Shown here: piece by piece, positions 42,895-51,855 of the stretch | How positions within the stretch are numbered: the first letter of the stretch is position 1 | Layout: each line of letters begins with the position of its first letter | NCBI GenBank assembly: GCA_003116975.1 | Contig: BGKB01000092.1 | Coordinates: 186,001-250,000, forward strand | Reading direction: 5' to 3' | DNA: 64,000 bases | From: Aurantiochytrium sp. KH105 | Taxonomy: Eukaryota; Sar; Bigyra; Thraustochytrida; Thraustochytriidae | The notes under the pieces: model-generated | Told to the model about the DNA's origin: nothing | Database searches by the model: none | The model's input: only the letters and a program-made list of their open reading frames with translations | Translations under genes and position numbers: made by a program

Positions 42895-43629
42895 ATGGAG
42901 CTCGCCAAGAAGCTGCGCGTCGACACGCATGAGGTCCATAGAGAGGCGGAGTCGGCGGGGTTCATGAAGGCGTTTATGAAGGGACAGCTGAACAAGGAGG
43001 AGCATACGGCGTACCTTGTGCAAATGTATCACGTGTACGTGGCACTCGAGGCCGCGTACGACGAGGCCGTGCAGACCTCGAGCGATAAGGAAAAGCTGCA
43101 GACGCTGTACTTTCCCGAAGAGCTCAGCCGCGTCAAGTCCCTCGAGGAGGACCTCGAGTTCTTTCTCGGCAAGAACTGGAAGTCCAACGACGCCATTGTC
43201 AACCCCTCGCCCGCCGCCAAGACCTATGCCGACCGCATGACCGAGCTCGGCCAAAAGGACGCGCTCTTGCTTATTCCCCACGCCTACACGCGCTACCTGG
43301 GTGATCTCTCGGGCGGTCTCATGCTCGGCGAGATGGCGCGCAAGACGCTCCAGCTCAAGGGCAACGAGGGTCTTGCCTTTTTCACCTTTGACAACGTCGA
43401 GGAACCCGACGCGTTCAAGAACGAGTACCGCGCACGGCTCAATGCTCTCGATCTCTCCGAAGAGCGCATCGCCGATATCACCGAGGAGACCATCAAGGCC
43501 TACAAGTACAACATTGGTCTCTTTCGTGAACTTGATGCCCAATTCGGACTCAACGAAGACGGCATGCACGAGGAAAAAGCCGCCATTGCCGATGCCGAGT
43601 CCTCGAACGCCTGCTGCATTGTCATGTGA
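42895..43629 (+). CDS. Heme oxygenase with C-terminal CaaX box
   Basis: 244 residues of the HO-1/HO-2 family, which opens heme to biliverdin, CO and ferrous iron using electrons from a reductase. The N-terminal helix carries the likely proximal heme ligand (KLRVDTHEVHREAE; His16, by alignment to the HxxxE of known enzymes), then QMYHVYVALE. The distal helix carries YTRYLGDLSGGLMLGEM, including the conserved G-D-L-S-G-G kink over the heme. Length fits the catalytic core. Animal HO-1/HO-2 end in a hydrophobic membrane anchor; this protein instead ends ACCIVM, whose last four residues fit a CaaX prenylation box (CIVM, terminal Met favouring farnesyl transfer), with an adjacent Cys that could be palmitoylated. 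Membrane attachment by lipid is inferred. An AATAAA-type signal lies about 90 bp after the stop (near 43719). Confidence 0.93.
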   Translation: MELAKKLRVDTHEVHREAESAGFMKAFMKGQLNKEEHTAYLVQMYHVYVALEAAYDEAVQTSSDKEKLQTLYFPEELSRVKSLEEDLEFFLGKNWKSNDAIVNPSPAAKTYADRMTELGQKDALLLIPHAYTRYLGDLSGGLMLGEMARKTLQLKGNEGLAFFTFDNVEEPDAFKNEYRARLNALDLSEERIADITEETIKAYKYNIGLFRELDAQFGLNEDGMHEEKAAIADAESSNACCIVM

Positions 43630-43762
43630 TTGAAAATCATTTTTGTTTTTCTTTGTTTTTTGATCAAATGCAAGTGATTGTCCGCACATTTTACGCATGG
43701 TGGCTCGTGTCTTGCGAAATAAATAGGTATACTAACGATGATGCTTCAAACAATGAAACTCT

Positions 43763-44251
43763 TGAATCTTGGAATGAAACAACAAAAATGAAATGACAAA
43801 TGATGATAGCCAAATCGGATTCGTCGGGACCGTGCGCACTGTGGACAATGCGCACGTTCGCCATCTAGACAGAACGGCCCGTATGCGGGTTGAAAAGGTA
43901 CTTTGATGCGAAGAGCGATGACGATTTGTCAAGGAGTAACATAAATGCAAACAACAAAGCTTTTTCATGACATCAAATCAATTTTGAAATGAAACAACAA
44001 AAATGAAATGACAAATGATGATAGCCTAATCGGAATCGTCGGGACCGTGCGCACTGTGGACAATGCGCACATTCGCCATCCAGAGAGAACGGCCCGTATG
44101 CGGGTTGAAAAGGTACTTTGATGCGAAGAGCGATGACGATTTGTCAAGGAGTAATTGCAAACAACAAAACTCTTTCATGACATCAAATCAATCTTGGAAT
44201 CAAACAACAAAAATGAAATGACGGAGACACATAACAGATGATGAGAATAGC
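43763..44251 (-). repeat. Two extra tandem copies of the LamG gene 3' end
   Basis: The last ~100 coding bases and 3' flank of the LamG gene are repeated twice downstream of its stop on the minus strand. The anchor GGGACCGTGCGCACTGTGG occurs at 43826, 44041 and, in the gene, 44279 (spacings 215 and 238 bp). The copy at about 44041-44130 still encodes KYLFNPHTGRSLWMANVR followed by HSAHGPDDSD and a stop. The farther copy has an in-frame stop within the same stretch. In both, homology to the gene starts at AAGTACCTTTT; the sequence before that differs from the gene but is shared between the copies. Confidence 0.88.
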
Positions 44252-47200
44252 CTAATCGGAGTCGTCGCTCGAAGAGTTGGGACCGTGCGCACTGTGGACA
44301 ATGCGCACGTTCGCCATCCAGAGAGAACGGCCCGTATGCGGGTTAAAAAGGTACTTGCGAACACGGCCATCGTTGGTGACAACCTCGTGCTCTTCGTACT
44401 CCATGGCCTCGCGCGTAGTAAGCTCGGTGATACGAGGCGCAGCGTCGCCAGGAAGATGCTTTTTGGCCATGCCATGGCTGAGATCGCTGACAGTGGCCGC
44501 AAGCATGGCATCCTTTGTTGGCAGCATCGTCTTGTCGCCCTTGAACTTGATGCAGCATGGGCAAAGGCAGGCCAACAAGTGCAAGCAGCAAAAAACGCGC
44601 GTCATGGTCACCTCTTCGGCATGGATACGCGTCATGGCGATGCGAGAAAGACGGCGCGCCTCGGGTGAGAGATCCTCGTCCTTGGCGTCCGTAATGTGCG
44701 TGAAGAAGACGTTGCGCACAATCCACATGGCCGCGCGCTCGCCCATCAAGGCACGACGCACGACAGCATGCACGACGCTGTACACGCAGCCGCAGCACAG
44801 AAGCGTCGCACCAATGATACTGGCCCACAGGACAACAGCACCGACCGCAAAGCTTTGCGTATCGACAGCGTTGTCAAAGTAGACCTCGAGCTCGGTATCG
44901 ACAACGTAACCAGAACCCTCGACAGCCTTTTCGTTGAGATCGTCAACGTTAAAGCTGGCAGGACCAATATCGCGCGACTCGTCGAGCACGTACAAGGTGA
45001 CGGTGTCCTCGCGACGCGCAGCAGGCACAATGTAGTGGAGATGCTGCAACGCATAATTGAGCGAAGTGACCGTTCCCGTAAGGCCAATGAGGGTGTCACC
45101 CTGCGACGAAGAGGCCTGGTTGACGGAAAACCGAAGCGTCGGAAGCGAACGGTTCACATCCTGAAAGGAAAGCTGACCACTCGAGGGCGTCGAGAGAACG
45201 AGATCCATGACACGTGCATCACCATCGGAATCGGCAATGGAAATGTAGGTGGTGTCGCCATTGGAATCGGTCCAGGAAACGGCAGTGTCGACAGCCCTTA
45301 CGACGCCAGAGAGGTTGGCGGCCGGAATGATGATCTCGGGCTCATCGTTGATGTTGATGACGTGCACGCTGGCGCCAGCAAGGGGCTCGCTGGTGAGGTT
45401 TCCCACCACGAGACTGACCATGAGCTCCACGGGGCAGCCCTCCGAGACATCAGCCCCGCAGCCGCCCATCGCATTGCCCTCGAGATCCGCTGTTGTCAAC
45501 GCGTCGCCAAACGCCGACGGCATCGTGTTGTAATAACCGTTGCACAGCGGACCCTCGCACGGAAAGGTATCGATGCCATCATCCTCGTTGATGCAATACG
45601 AGAACGACCAGGCATTGACAACATTGCTCTCGGTCGAGATGGCAGGACCACAAATCGGCCACTCGTTCGCGCTAAAATAGTCCGTCGCGGGCATCAGGTA
45701 CACGGTCAGCGTGGCATCATCAACTCCTGCGTACGTCTCGCCCTCCACAAGGGGAATCGTCAGCTCCTCGTCCAGGTAAAAGATACCCTCGGAAGCCGGC
45801 GGCAGGGAATCAATCAAGAACGACTTGGCGCGCGGGCACAGGGAGCTGTCGAAACGCTCGCAAAACTCGTCGCTACCAGAGAGCGTGATCTCAAGCGCCG
45901 TTTCCTCGTACGTAATGAGGTCCGTCTGCTCCGTCATGGTCAACACATTGGTCACCGTTGTCGTCACCGTTCCCGTAGGGCCCACTTCTGGGACTTCATC
46001 CGTAGCATAGAATTGGAAAGTCGAGTTGCCAAGGATTGCTGACGCACCGCCATCCACACCTGCCGGACACGGGTTCTCCGCGCCATCGTACGAAAGGCAA
46101 GCCTCAAAGCAAAGATAGACTTCCACCACACCATCAGAAGAAGACGACCATATCGGGGCGTCAGCGGACGTGAACGTCGTGTTGACCGTGATCTCGGTCA
46201 TGGTGCTCGAATCATACGGCGGACAATGAAGCGTGGAATTCGGACGAAAAAGAACACCAAGCTTGACCGCGTCCGCAGGCGCAAGAACCGTCACGCTGTC
46301 GATCCCACCCAGGGTAGTGCACGAATTGTCCAGCAAAGTCTCATCCTGGGTATCCAGCACGTCATCCGAATATTGCACTTGGCGCGTCGCGCAATCCGCG
46401 TCCGTCACGCTAAACGTCAAGAGCTGCGCGCCGGCCTGCGGGGTGTGAGCAGCCGTCTCGGTGCCGACCGTCTGCTCCGGAGCATCGTTCGTGCCAACCG
46501 CCTCGGGCGACAGGGTTGCCGCAGCCGACGTCATCGAGCCGTCCGAGCCAGTCACCGTGAAGAACGTCGTGTTCGACCAGCCCCAGTCGTCCACCACGCC
46601 GTTCATCCACTGCAAATCGTTCACATCAGGATTCACAGACGCCGGAGCCGTGATCACGTTGCCATTGTAGCGAAACGAGTTGCCCAGAAAATCGCCATCC
46701 GTAGAACTCGTCAACGTGTACGTCATCGTCTCGGTGTCGAAAAACACATCGTCAAAATCAAACACCGCCTTGGTCAAATCCACAGCCGTGTATTCATCCT
46801 CCGAAAACGTCTGACGCACAACATCGTTCGCAGGCACCGGACCCGAGTTCAACAATTTCGCAGCAAAGTTGGCAGCGATCTCCGTGCTGCCCAATGACTC
46901 ATTGTAAAAAGAGAAATGCAAAATGTCGCCGGGGAAAGAGTGGTAAGGAGTGGCGCCGGTGTTGAGCCCAGAGAGTGTAAACGGCGAAGATCCCAGGCGC
47001 AGGACGTGCGAGGAGTCGAAGTTGGAGAAAGTAATGAGATTTGTCTCAAATGGGCTCACAGTTGTGGGAGATGCATCATCTGCCTCCTGGATGGAGAGTG
47101 TGAACTTATTGCCTGTCAAGGTTTCTGCTACGAAGACAACATGATAAAGCTCGCCAGCAACAATTGTAGTCGAATCAAATTCGATGGTAGTGCACGCAGA

Positions 47201-47806
47201 ATCAGCGGTACCACGACGATATTCCAACTCGAAGCGGTCGGCATTCTCGTTGTAGAGAAGCTGCATGCCGTAATTTCTGGCAGATGTTGTGCAATCCCAG
47301 CTATAAGAGTCTCCAAGTGTCGATGAATCCTTTTCTTCACCAATCTCGAGCAGCACGTATTGGTTTGAAGTGCCATCGGTTGACGAAAAGCTCGGCCTGA
47401 TCCAAAATTCGAGCGTGAAGTCGGTGACGCCACTCAACTCATCAAGAAGAAGCTCCGCGGTTAAAGCACTCTTTGCCGAGTCATCGAGGGTGAGGTTGGT
47501 GCCGGATCCAGAGGCAAGGTACCTCGCGCCAACGGAGTGCATGCCGTTGTAGGCGTACTCGAAGACGGTGCCGTCGCCATCAGTGTAAGTTGGGCATTTC
47601 TCCAAAGTAGCCCAGCTGCTCGGGTAGGTGAGTCCTCCGAGGTAATCTTCGGTGACGCTGTCGGCAAAGGCCCTCGCCTTGCACTCTGCCTGGCTAAACG
47701 TGAACTCCGTCAGCAGGTTATCCTCGTACCTCGCCGCCTCCACGCCGCTGTTCGCTACCGCCACGACGGCGGCCACGACGGCCAGCGCTGCCCGTCGCAC
47801 GCCCAT
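44252..47806 (-). CDS. LamG/cadherin-like type I membrane protein with WW-like tail
   Basis: 1184 residues from the ATG at 47806 (MGVRRAALAVVAAVVAVA, a signal peptide); the frame is open further upstream but that part is low-complexity. A LamG/concanavalin-type jellyroll follows (about 70-250: LTLEFWIRPSF-like strand, YHVVFVAETL, GDILHFSFYN). Repeated beta-rich, acidic Ig/cadherin-like modules (DLQWMNGVVDDWGW, VEVYLCFEACLSY, VININDEPEI) fill most of the ectodomain, with many N-x-S/T sites. One transmembrane segment (FAVGAVVLWASIIGATLLCCG, about 988-1008) precedes a basic cytoplasmic tail with a Cys cluster (CLHLLACLCPCC) and a C-terminal stretch, DGRVRKYLFNPHTGRSLWM, that matches the second half of a WW domain. 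A cell-surface adhesion or recognition receptor is inferred. A 3'-truncated copy lies at 62579-64000. Confidence 0.82.
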   Translation of the reverse strand: MGVRRAALAVVAAVVAVANSGVEAARYEDNLLTEFTFSQAECKARAFADSVTEDYLGGLTYPSSWATLEKCPTYTDGDGTVFEYAYNGMHSVGARYLASGSGTNLTLDDSAKSALTAELLLDELSGVTDFTLEFWIRPSFSSTDGTSNQYVLLEIGEEKDSSTLGDSYSWDCTTSARNYGMQLLYNENADRFELEYRRGTADSACTTIEFDSTTIVAGELYHVVFVAETLTGNKFTLSIQEADDASPTTVSPFETNLITFSNFDSSHVLRLGSSPFTLSGLNTGATPYHSFPGDILHFSFYNESLGSTEIAANFAAKLLNSGPVPANDVVRQTFSEDEYTAVDLTKAVFDFDDVFFDTETMTYTLTSSTDGDFLGNSFRYNGNVITAPASVNPDVNDLQWMNGVVDDWGWSNTTFFTVTGSDGSMTSAAATLSPEAVGTNDAPEQTVGTETAAHTPQAGAQLLTFSVTDADCATRQVQYSDDVLDTQDETLLDNSCTTLGGIDSVTVLAPADAVKLGVLFRPNSTLHCPPYDSSTMTEITVNTTFTSADAPIWSSSSDGVVEVYLCFEACLSYDGAENPCPAGVDGGASAILGNSTFQFYATDEVPEVGPTGTVTTTVTNVLTMTEQTDLITYEETALEITLSGSDEFCERFDSSLCPRAKSFLIDSLPPASEGIFYLDEELTIPLVEGETYAGVDDATLTVYLMPATDYFSANEWPICGPAISTESNVVNAWSFSYCINEDDGIDTFPCEGPLCNGYYNTMPSAFGDALTTADLEGNAMGGCGADVSEGCPVELMVSLVVGNLTSEPLAGASVHVININDEPEIIIPAANLSGVVRAVDTAVSWTDSNGDTTYISIADSDGDARVMDLVLSTPSSGQLSFQDVNRSLPTLRFSVNQASSSQGDTLIGLTGTVTSLNYALQHLHYIVPAARREDTVTLYVLDESRDIGPASFNVDDLNEKAVEGSGYVVDTELEVYFDNAVDTQSFAVGAVVLWASIIGATLLCCGCVYSVVHAVVRRALMGERAAMWIVRNVFFTHITDAKDEDLSPEARRLSRIAMTRIHAEEVTMTRVFCCLHLLACLCPCCIKFKGDKTMLPTKDAMLAATVSDLSHGMAKKHLPGDAAPRITELTTREAMEYEEHEVVTNDGRVRKYLFNPHTGRSLWMANVRIVHSAHGPNSSSDDSD

Positions 47807-49447
47807 CTTCCCCCTCCCTCTTGTCCTCTCCCGGCTTTCCTCCTTCGCTCTTGCTCCTCTCGCTCCTCTCGCTCCTTCCCTCGCGCAGCGGCTCCGCGCT
47901 CTGCGTCTCCGCGCGCGGCCGCTGCCGCCGCCGCTGCTGCCGCCGCTGCTGCTGCCTGGCTCGCGCGGCGCGGCGCGTCGCGGCTGCCCGGCGCGCGTGT
48001 GCACGTGCGAGCGAGCGCGCGAAAAGTTTCTGCTGCCAGCTGCTGCTGCACGCGCCGGCGGGGAAATCGCGCGCCGGGGAAACTCCGGCGCGAGCGCGCG
48101 CCGGAGAGAGAGAGAGAGGGCGCCGCGCGGCCCGGTCTGCGCGGCCTCGCTCGCAGCCTGGGTCCGGACTGCTCTGCGCCGGCAGCGGCGGGAGGGAAGC
48201 GGCGGCCGGGCCGGACGCGCGGGCTGCGCGGGCTGCGGCGGAGGGCAGGGATGGCCGCGGCGGAGGGGTGGGATGGCAGTCGGGAGGAGAAGCACGTGCA
48301 CACCTGTTTGTTTTTCCGTGAGGAAAGCCGGGTCCAGTGACGGCGAGTCGTGGCCGGCGCTGTACCTCCAATTGCCCCGAGAATTGCATAGTTGGAGAAC
48401 TAGTCGCGACTAGTTGAGAACTAGTTTCGACTAGTTTGACGCCGCCGGGGTCGCGATGCCAAGCACAAGGGTCTTGCGCAGAGCCAAGGCCCGTGCGGAC
48501 TCTGCGGCGCCGCGCTTCGTGGGGCGGCCGAGCGGTGATCGTCCAAGACCCCGCACTTGCTTGCCTCAGCATGCGTCTCAGCAAATCGCCGTTGTCTTGA
48601 AGTGCAGGGAAGGCAGCAGATGGTGCGTCTTGTCTCTTTGTCGCGATGCAACTCCGCGCGCGCCGCTACAGCTGCCTGCGCAGCCGGCCGTGCAAGTAAA
48701 GAGGCGCACGAGGGCTAGCGAGCGAGCGCAGGTCTTGCCGCGCGTCGCTCTCGCAAACCATTGGACTCGCTTCGTCTAAAAGTCTGGGCGACTCTCTTGT
48801 GCAAGTAAAAAGGCAAGTTGCAGAGTGGCAAGCTGCTTGGAGGGGACCAAGCTAGCGCCCCTGCAGTGCAAATGGCAGCGTGCGTGGACTACCTGCGCAT
48901 CTCGTTGGCATGACAAGTGGCCCTCTAGACCTTGCGCAGGATATTACATGTCAGTCTTTCAAGATCAAGATCAAGGCCGCGGCCGAGCCCAAGAGCTCAA
49001 CCTCTCGAGAACCTCTCACTCCCAGCGCCGCACGCCGCATTTGCCTGCAAGTTGGTGCCACCACATCTCCAGCGAGGAGGGCACGGGCACAAGCGTGCAC
49101 ACCGTACAAGTTTTGGGGAGATCCGACTCAAGGGAGTGAATCGAACAAGGACTATGGCAAGAGGAAACGTACTCCAAAAAGATGCAAGTAAATTCAAAGA
49201 AAGACTTGCCAGAGATGTTTAAGAACGCAAAGCGTCCAAGTTGTCCTCGCTAATCAAACACCCGCCAACCATCTCTCTGGTGCCGTTCACAGCGATTTGA
49301 CTGTTCTCGTTGGCAATGTGGATTGATTCCTTCTCCACACGGTATGTCGAACGACGTTTGAGGTTTGGAGCTAGTTTCGAGTCTGCTTCGCGGATGAAGC
49401 TCGCGCTGTACGGGAGAAATGAGCTGCTTCTCGTGCCACGGCTGCGC
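47807..49447. other. GC-rich upstream region of the LamG gene and left edge of the replication-gene block
   Basis: No supported gene. The first ~500 bp is very GC-rich with Ala/Arg/Gly frames on both strands. A palindromic repeat pair lies at 48394-48437. From 48.5 to 49.4 kb no domain-bearing frame or terminal-repeat-like element is recognised. Confidence 0.5.
48394..48437. promoter_or_regulatory. Paired palindromic ACTAGT sites
   Basis: Two adjacent 21-bp units, GAGAACTAGTCGCGACTAGTT and then GAGAACTAGTTTCGACTAGTT, lie about 600 bp upstream of the LamG ATG. The first contains a perfect 16-bp palindrome, ACTAGTCGCGACTAGT (48399-48414); the second has the same half-sites with a two-base change in the centre. 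Paired dyads in a promoter-proximal position suggest a binding site for a dimeric factor. That is inference from symmetry. Confidence 0.4.
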
Positions 49448-50065
49448 TCAAGGCTGCGGCGAAGGCTGCGCAGGCTCGGCTTCGCTGCGCTCCAGTATTC
49501 CGCGTGCTAGCGCGCAGTATGTCTTGCTAATGGCGCGGAGATCGGTGGGGCTGTATCTGCATTCATCATGCAAACGGGCGAACAGGGGCAAACGGCCGAG
49601 TCGGACGTAAATTGCTCTCGGGTTCGGCACTATGTGCCCGTCGGGATGCAGTACGCGGAAGAGTTCCATACCCACGGACGTCTGCTCAGCTCTTGTCATT
49701 CGACCGCGTTTGAGCTTGTTCCTGGGGAGCGGCGGCAGGGTGGCCGACATCGACAAGACGTCGTCAAGCGTCAGGATGTCGAGGACTTCAAAGGATCCGA
49801 AATAGTAGAGGACGTGGTTGTACACATCCAGGTTCGCGACGATAGCAGCGACAGAGGCACAGGCGTATTGCCTGGCGAGATGCGCCGCCGGTTGCCCTCG
49901 GAAGGTCTCGTCGGGGAGCCCGGTGGCGATAGCGAGCGACGCGCATGTCCACTCCTCATCGCAAAGCCGCAGCTCCAGGGGCTCAAGCTCGTGTCCTTCT
50001 TGGATAGAAAGCACCGTCACAAATGCGAACAGGGGATGCATGGGACTCGAACTGGATACCGCCAT
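49448..50065 (-). CDS. YN-VLYF family protein A (unknown function)
   Basis: 205 residues from the ATG at 50065 (MAVSSSSPMHPLFAF), chosen because the start aligns with that of protein B (MATHAAVITVLPLFFAF); the frame is open to 50155. The core reads LDVYNHVLYYFGSFEVLDIL, then LDDVL, ATLPPLPRNKL, and later SPTDLRAIS. The same pattern, YN[HR]VLYFxGS..V....SLxxVL..A..LPP.P, recurs in the two neighbours. No signal peptide, membrane segment or catalytic motif is obvious; the core looks like a compact helical domain. I recognise no family. Last of four minus-strand genes downstream of the primase-helicase. Confidence 0.7.
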   Translation of the reverse strand: MAVSSSSPMHPLFAFVTVLSIQEGHELEPLELRLCDEEWTCASLAIATGLPDETFRGQPAAHLARQYACASVAAIVANLDVYNHVLYYFGSFEVLDILTLDDVLSMSATLPPLPRNKLKRGRMTRAEQTSVGMELFRVLHPDGHIVPNPRAIYVRLGRLPLFARLHDECRYSPTDLRAISKTYCALARGILERSEAEPAQPSPQP

Positions 50066-50475
50066 CACGTCCCTGCTCAGCTGACGCTCTGCGTCGAGAT
50101 CAGCTGCCGTCGTGCACCAACCACAGGTCAAGCGCGCCCGGCTTCCTCTTTGCAATCACCAGCAGCCGCTTCGTGCCGTGCCGCCCCGGATGTGGGCGCG
50201 GTGCGCCAGCTGATGCCACGCGCCAGTTACGTGTTTGGTGAGCTCGTCGCTCTCTTGACGTGTCACCGCTGGTCCAAATTGGCCTACCCGCTCAGAGCGA
50301 GGCCCAGGCGATCGAAGTATGGCGATGCGTGCTGGAGACCGCGTCAAGGGCTCCTTCCTTTTCGCGACCGGCGCAACGTCCTCGACGAAGAGGAGTCTGG
50401 GAGCGCGGAGTTTCGAAATCGAAAGGTAACATTCTTTATGGAAATATGAAAAGGTTCGCAAAAGAAGAATCGCTC

Positions 50476-51054
50476 TCACTTCTCTCCACGAAATGTCTCT
50501 CGACAATATGTGGCCATAAAATTGAAAACTAAGACGGAGATGCCGCGAATGTCGGCGACGCTGTACTGGTCTGCGTAAAATGCCCACGGGGTTTCCATGC
50601 GACGCTTCGCGAAGGGCGCGTGCGGCCATCCGGCGCCTTGGATACGATGAAAGTACGCCAGTGCCAGCTCACGGTGCCGAGCAGCAGTCTCCCGGCCGCG
50701 GTCAAGCTTGTTCACGGGCATGGGCGGCAGATCGGCCGCAACCTCGAGCACGTAATCGAGCGACCAGAGGGCCAAGACATCCCAGGACCCGACGAAGTAG
50801 AGCACATGATTGTACTCGTCCAGGTGCCGCAAGATCCCCAGCCCGTTCGTGGGTAGGACGCAGGCGATCAAACCTTCCAATGGCACGCGCTCAACGAGCG
50901 CGCGGTCGACCTCCAGAAACTTCGCCATCGAATCGCGCGTCTCGTTCGGCAGACGAGGGTGCATCTCCACGATCTGAACTGTGTGTGCATCCTCAAGTGT
51001 AGTAAAGGCGAAAAAGAGTGGGAGCACCGTGATAACCGCGGCATGTGTCGCCAT
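50476..51054 (-). CDS. YN-VLYF family protein B (unknown function)
   Basis: 192 residues from the ATG at 51054; an ATG at 51078 would add eight. It contains LDEYNHVLYFVGSWDVLALW, SLDYVLEVAADLPPMPVNKL and SVADIRGIS, the clearest representatives of the three-member family signature. The N-terminal ~90 residues are weakly similar to protein A only. The gene is about 190 bp downstream of protein C and 410 bp upstream of protein A, all on the same strand. No function is assigned. The divergence among the three indicates old duplications under continued constraint on the core. Confidence 0.72.
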   Translation of the reverse strand: MATHAAVITVLPLFFAFTTLEDAHTVQIVEMHPRLPNETRDSMAKFLEVDRALVERVPLEGLIACVLPTNGLGILRHLDEYNHVLYFVGSWDVLALWSLDYVLEVAADLPPMPVNKLDRGRETAARHRELALAYFHRIQGAGWPHAPFAKRRMETPWAFYADQYSVADIRGISVLVFNFMATYCRETFRGEK

Positions 51055-51245
51055 GATTCCTTTTCTTCTTTCGGTCAAGATTCAGTCGTACCACCGTCCA
51101 GACTTGACTTTGGTCATATACTGTTTGAGCTCGCCCTACGAGTCAAGAGGGCGGTGAGGTGGGGGTCAATTTCGTGCGACAAGGCAACGCAGCGAATGGG
51201 GGAGAAAAGAGAAAAAGAGGAAATGCTGTCTTTCGTAACTACATA

Positions 51246-51854
51246 CTACTCGAGACGCCGAGCGCGCTTCCAAGGCCGCGCACGAGGCCCGAGCCTTTCG
51301 CCGCTCAACCCTCCACATGCGCTGTAGTAAGCCATCGTGATGCCTCGAATGTCGGCCGGGCTTTGATTGAAAGTACCCCAGAAGAACTGCCACGGGTACT
51401 CGAGAAACGACGTCAGGCTTGTCTTCCGCATGGCCTTGGTCAGTTCCTTGTACTGACCAGCGAGCATTGCATGCGTCGCCGCAGACTCCTTTGGGGCCTC
51501 GTTGATGTCCTTCGGCGGCGACGGCAGTCTGGCCGCTCGCGTCAACACATCTTGCAACGACCAGGTGGTGATGACCTCGACGGAGCCGTAAAAGTAGAGC
51601 ACGCGGTTGTAGTGCTCGAGGCACCGAAGTACCTCCGCGAAATGTCGCGAGACATTTCTTGCGACCAGCCTCAGCAGCGGCATTGGCGGCGCATCGAGTC
51701 GATCCGCAGGCTCGCGCAACGAGGTACGAATGCTCTCCTCGTCCCGGGCATCAAGTCGGAGAACCTCGTTGTTTGGCCCTTCGACAACATCTACGCAAGT
51801 ATCCAAGAACTTGCGCAGGGATTCCTGCAGCTCACGCCTCCGATATTCCTCCAT
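51246..51854 (-). CDS. YN-VLYF family protein C (unknown function)
   Basis: 202 residues from the ATG at 51854 (MEEYRRRELQES); the frame is open to an ATG at 51938, which would overlap the upstream zinc-ribbon gene by 83 bp. It contains LEHYNRVLYFYGSVEVITTW, SLQDVLTRAARLPSPP and SPADIRGIT, then a Gly/Arg-rich basic tail. The N-terminal half is charged and helical. The preferred start lies one base after the stop of the zinc-ribbon gene (TGA-G-ATG), so the two are either read from one transcript with reinitiation, fused by splicing, or independently transcribed with this start misassigned. Confidence 0.7.
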   Translation of the reverse strand: MEEYRRRELQESLRKFLDTCVDVVEGPNNEVLRLDARDEESIRTSLREPADRLDAPPMPLLRLVARNVSRHFAEVLRCLEHYNRVLYFYGSVEVITTWSLQDVLTRAARLPSPPKDINEAPKESAATHAMLAGQYKELTKAMRKTSLTSFLEYPWQFFWGTFNQSPADIRGITMAYYSACGGLSGERLGPRARPWKRARRLE

Positions 51855-51855
51855 C

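Noticed and set aside
44696-46042. 448-codon plus-strand frame antisense to the LamG gene (a similar one at 62552-63406)
   Set aside because: It lies opposite a clear coding region with domain evidence. Arg/His/Val-rich composition is typical of an antisense shadow of GC-rich coding DNA.
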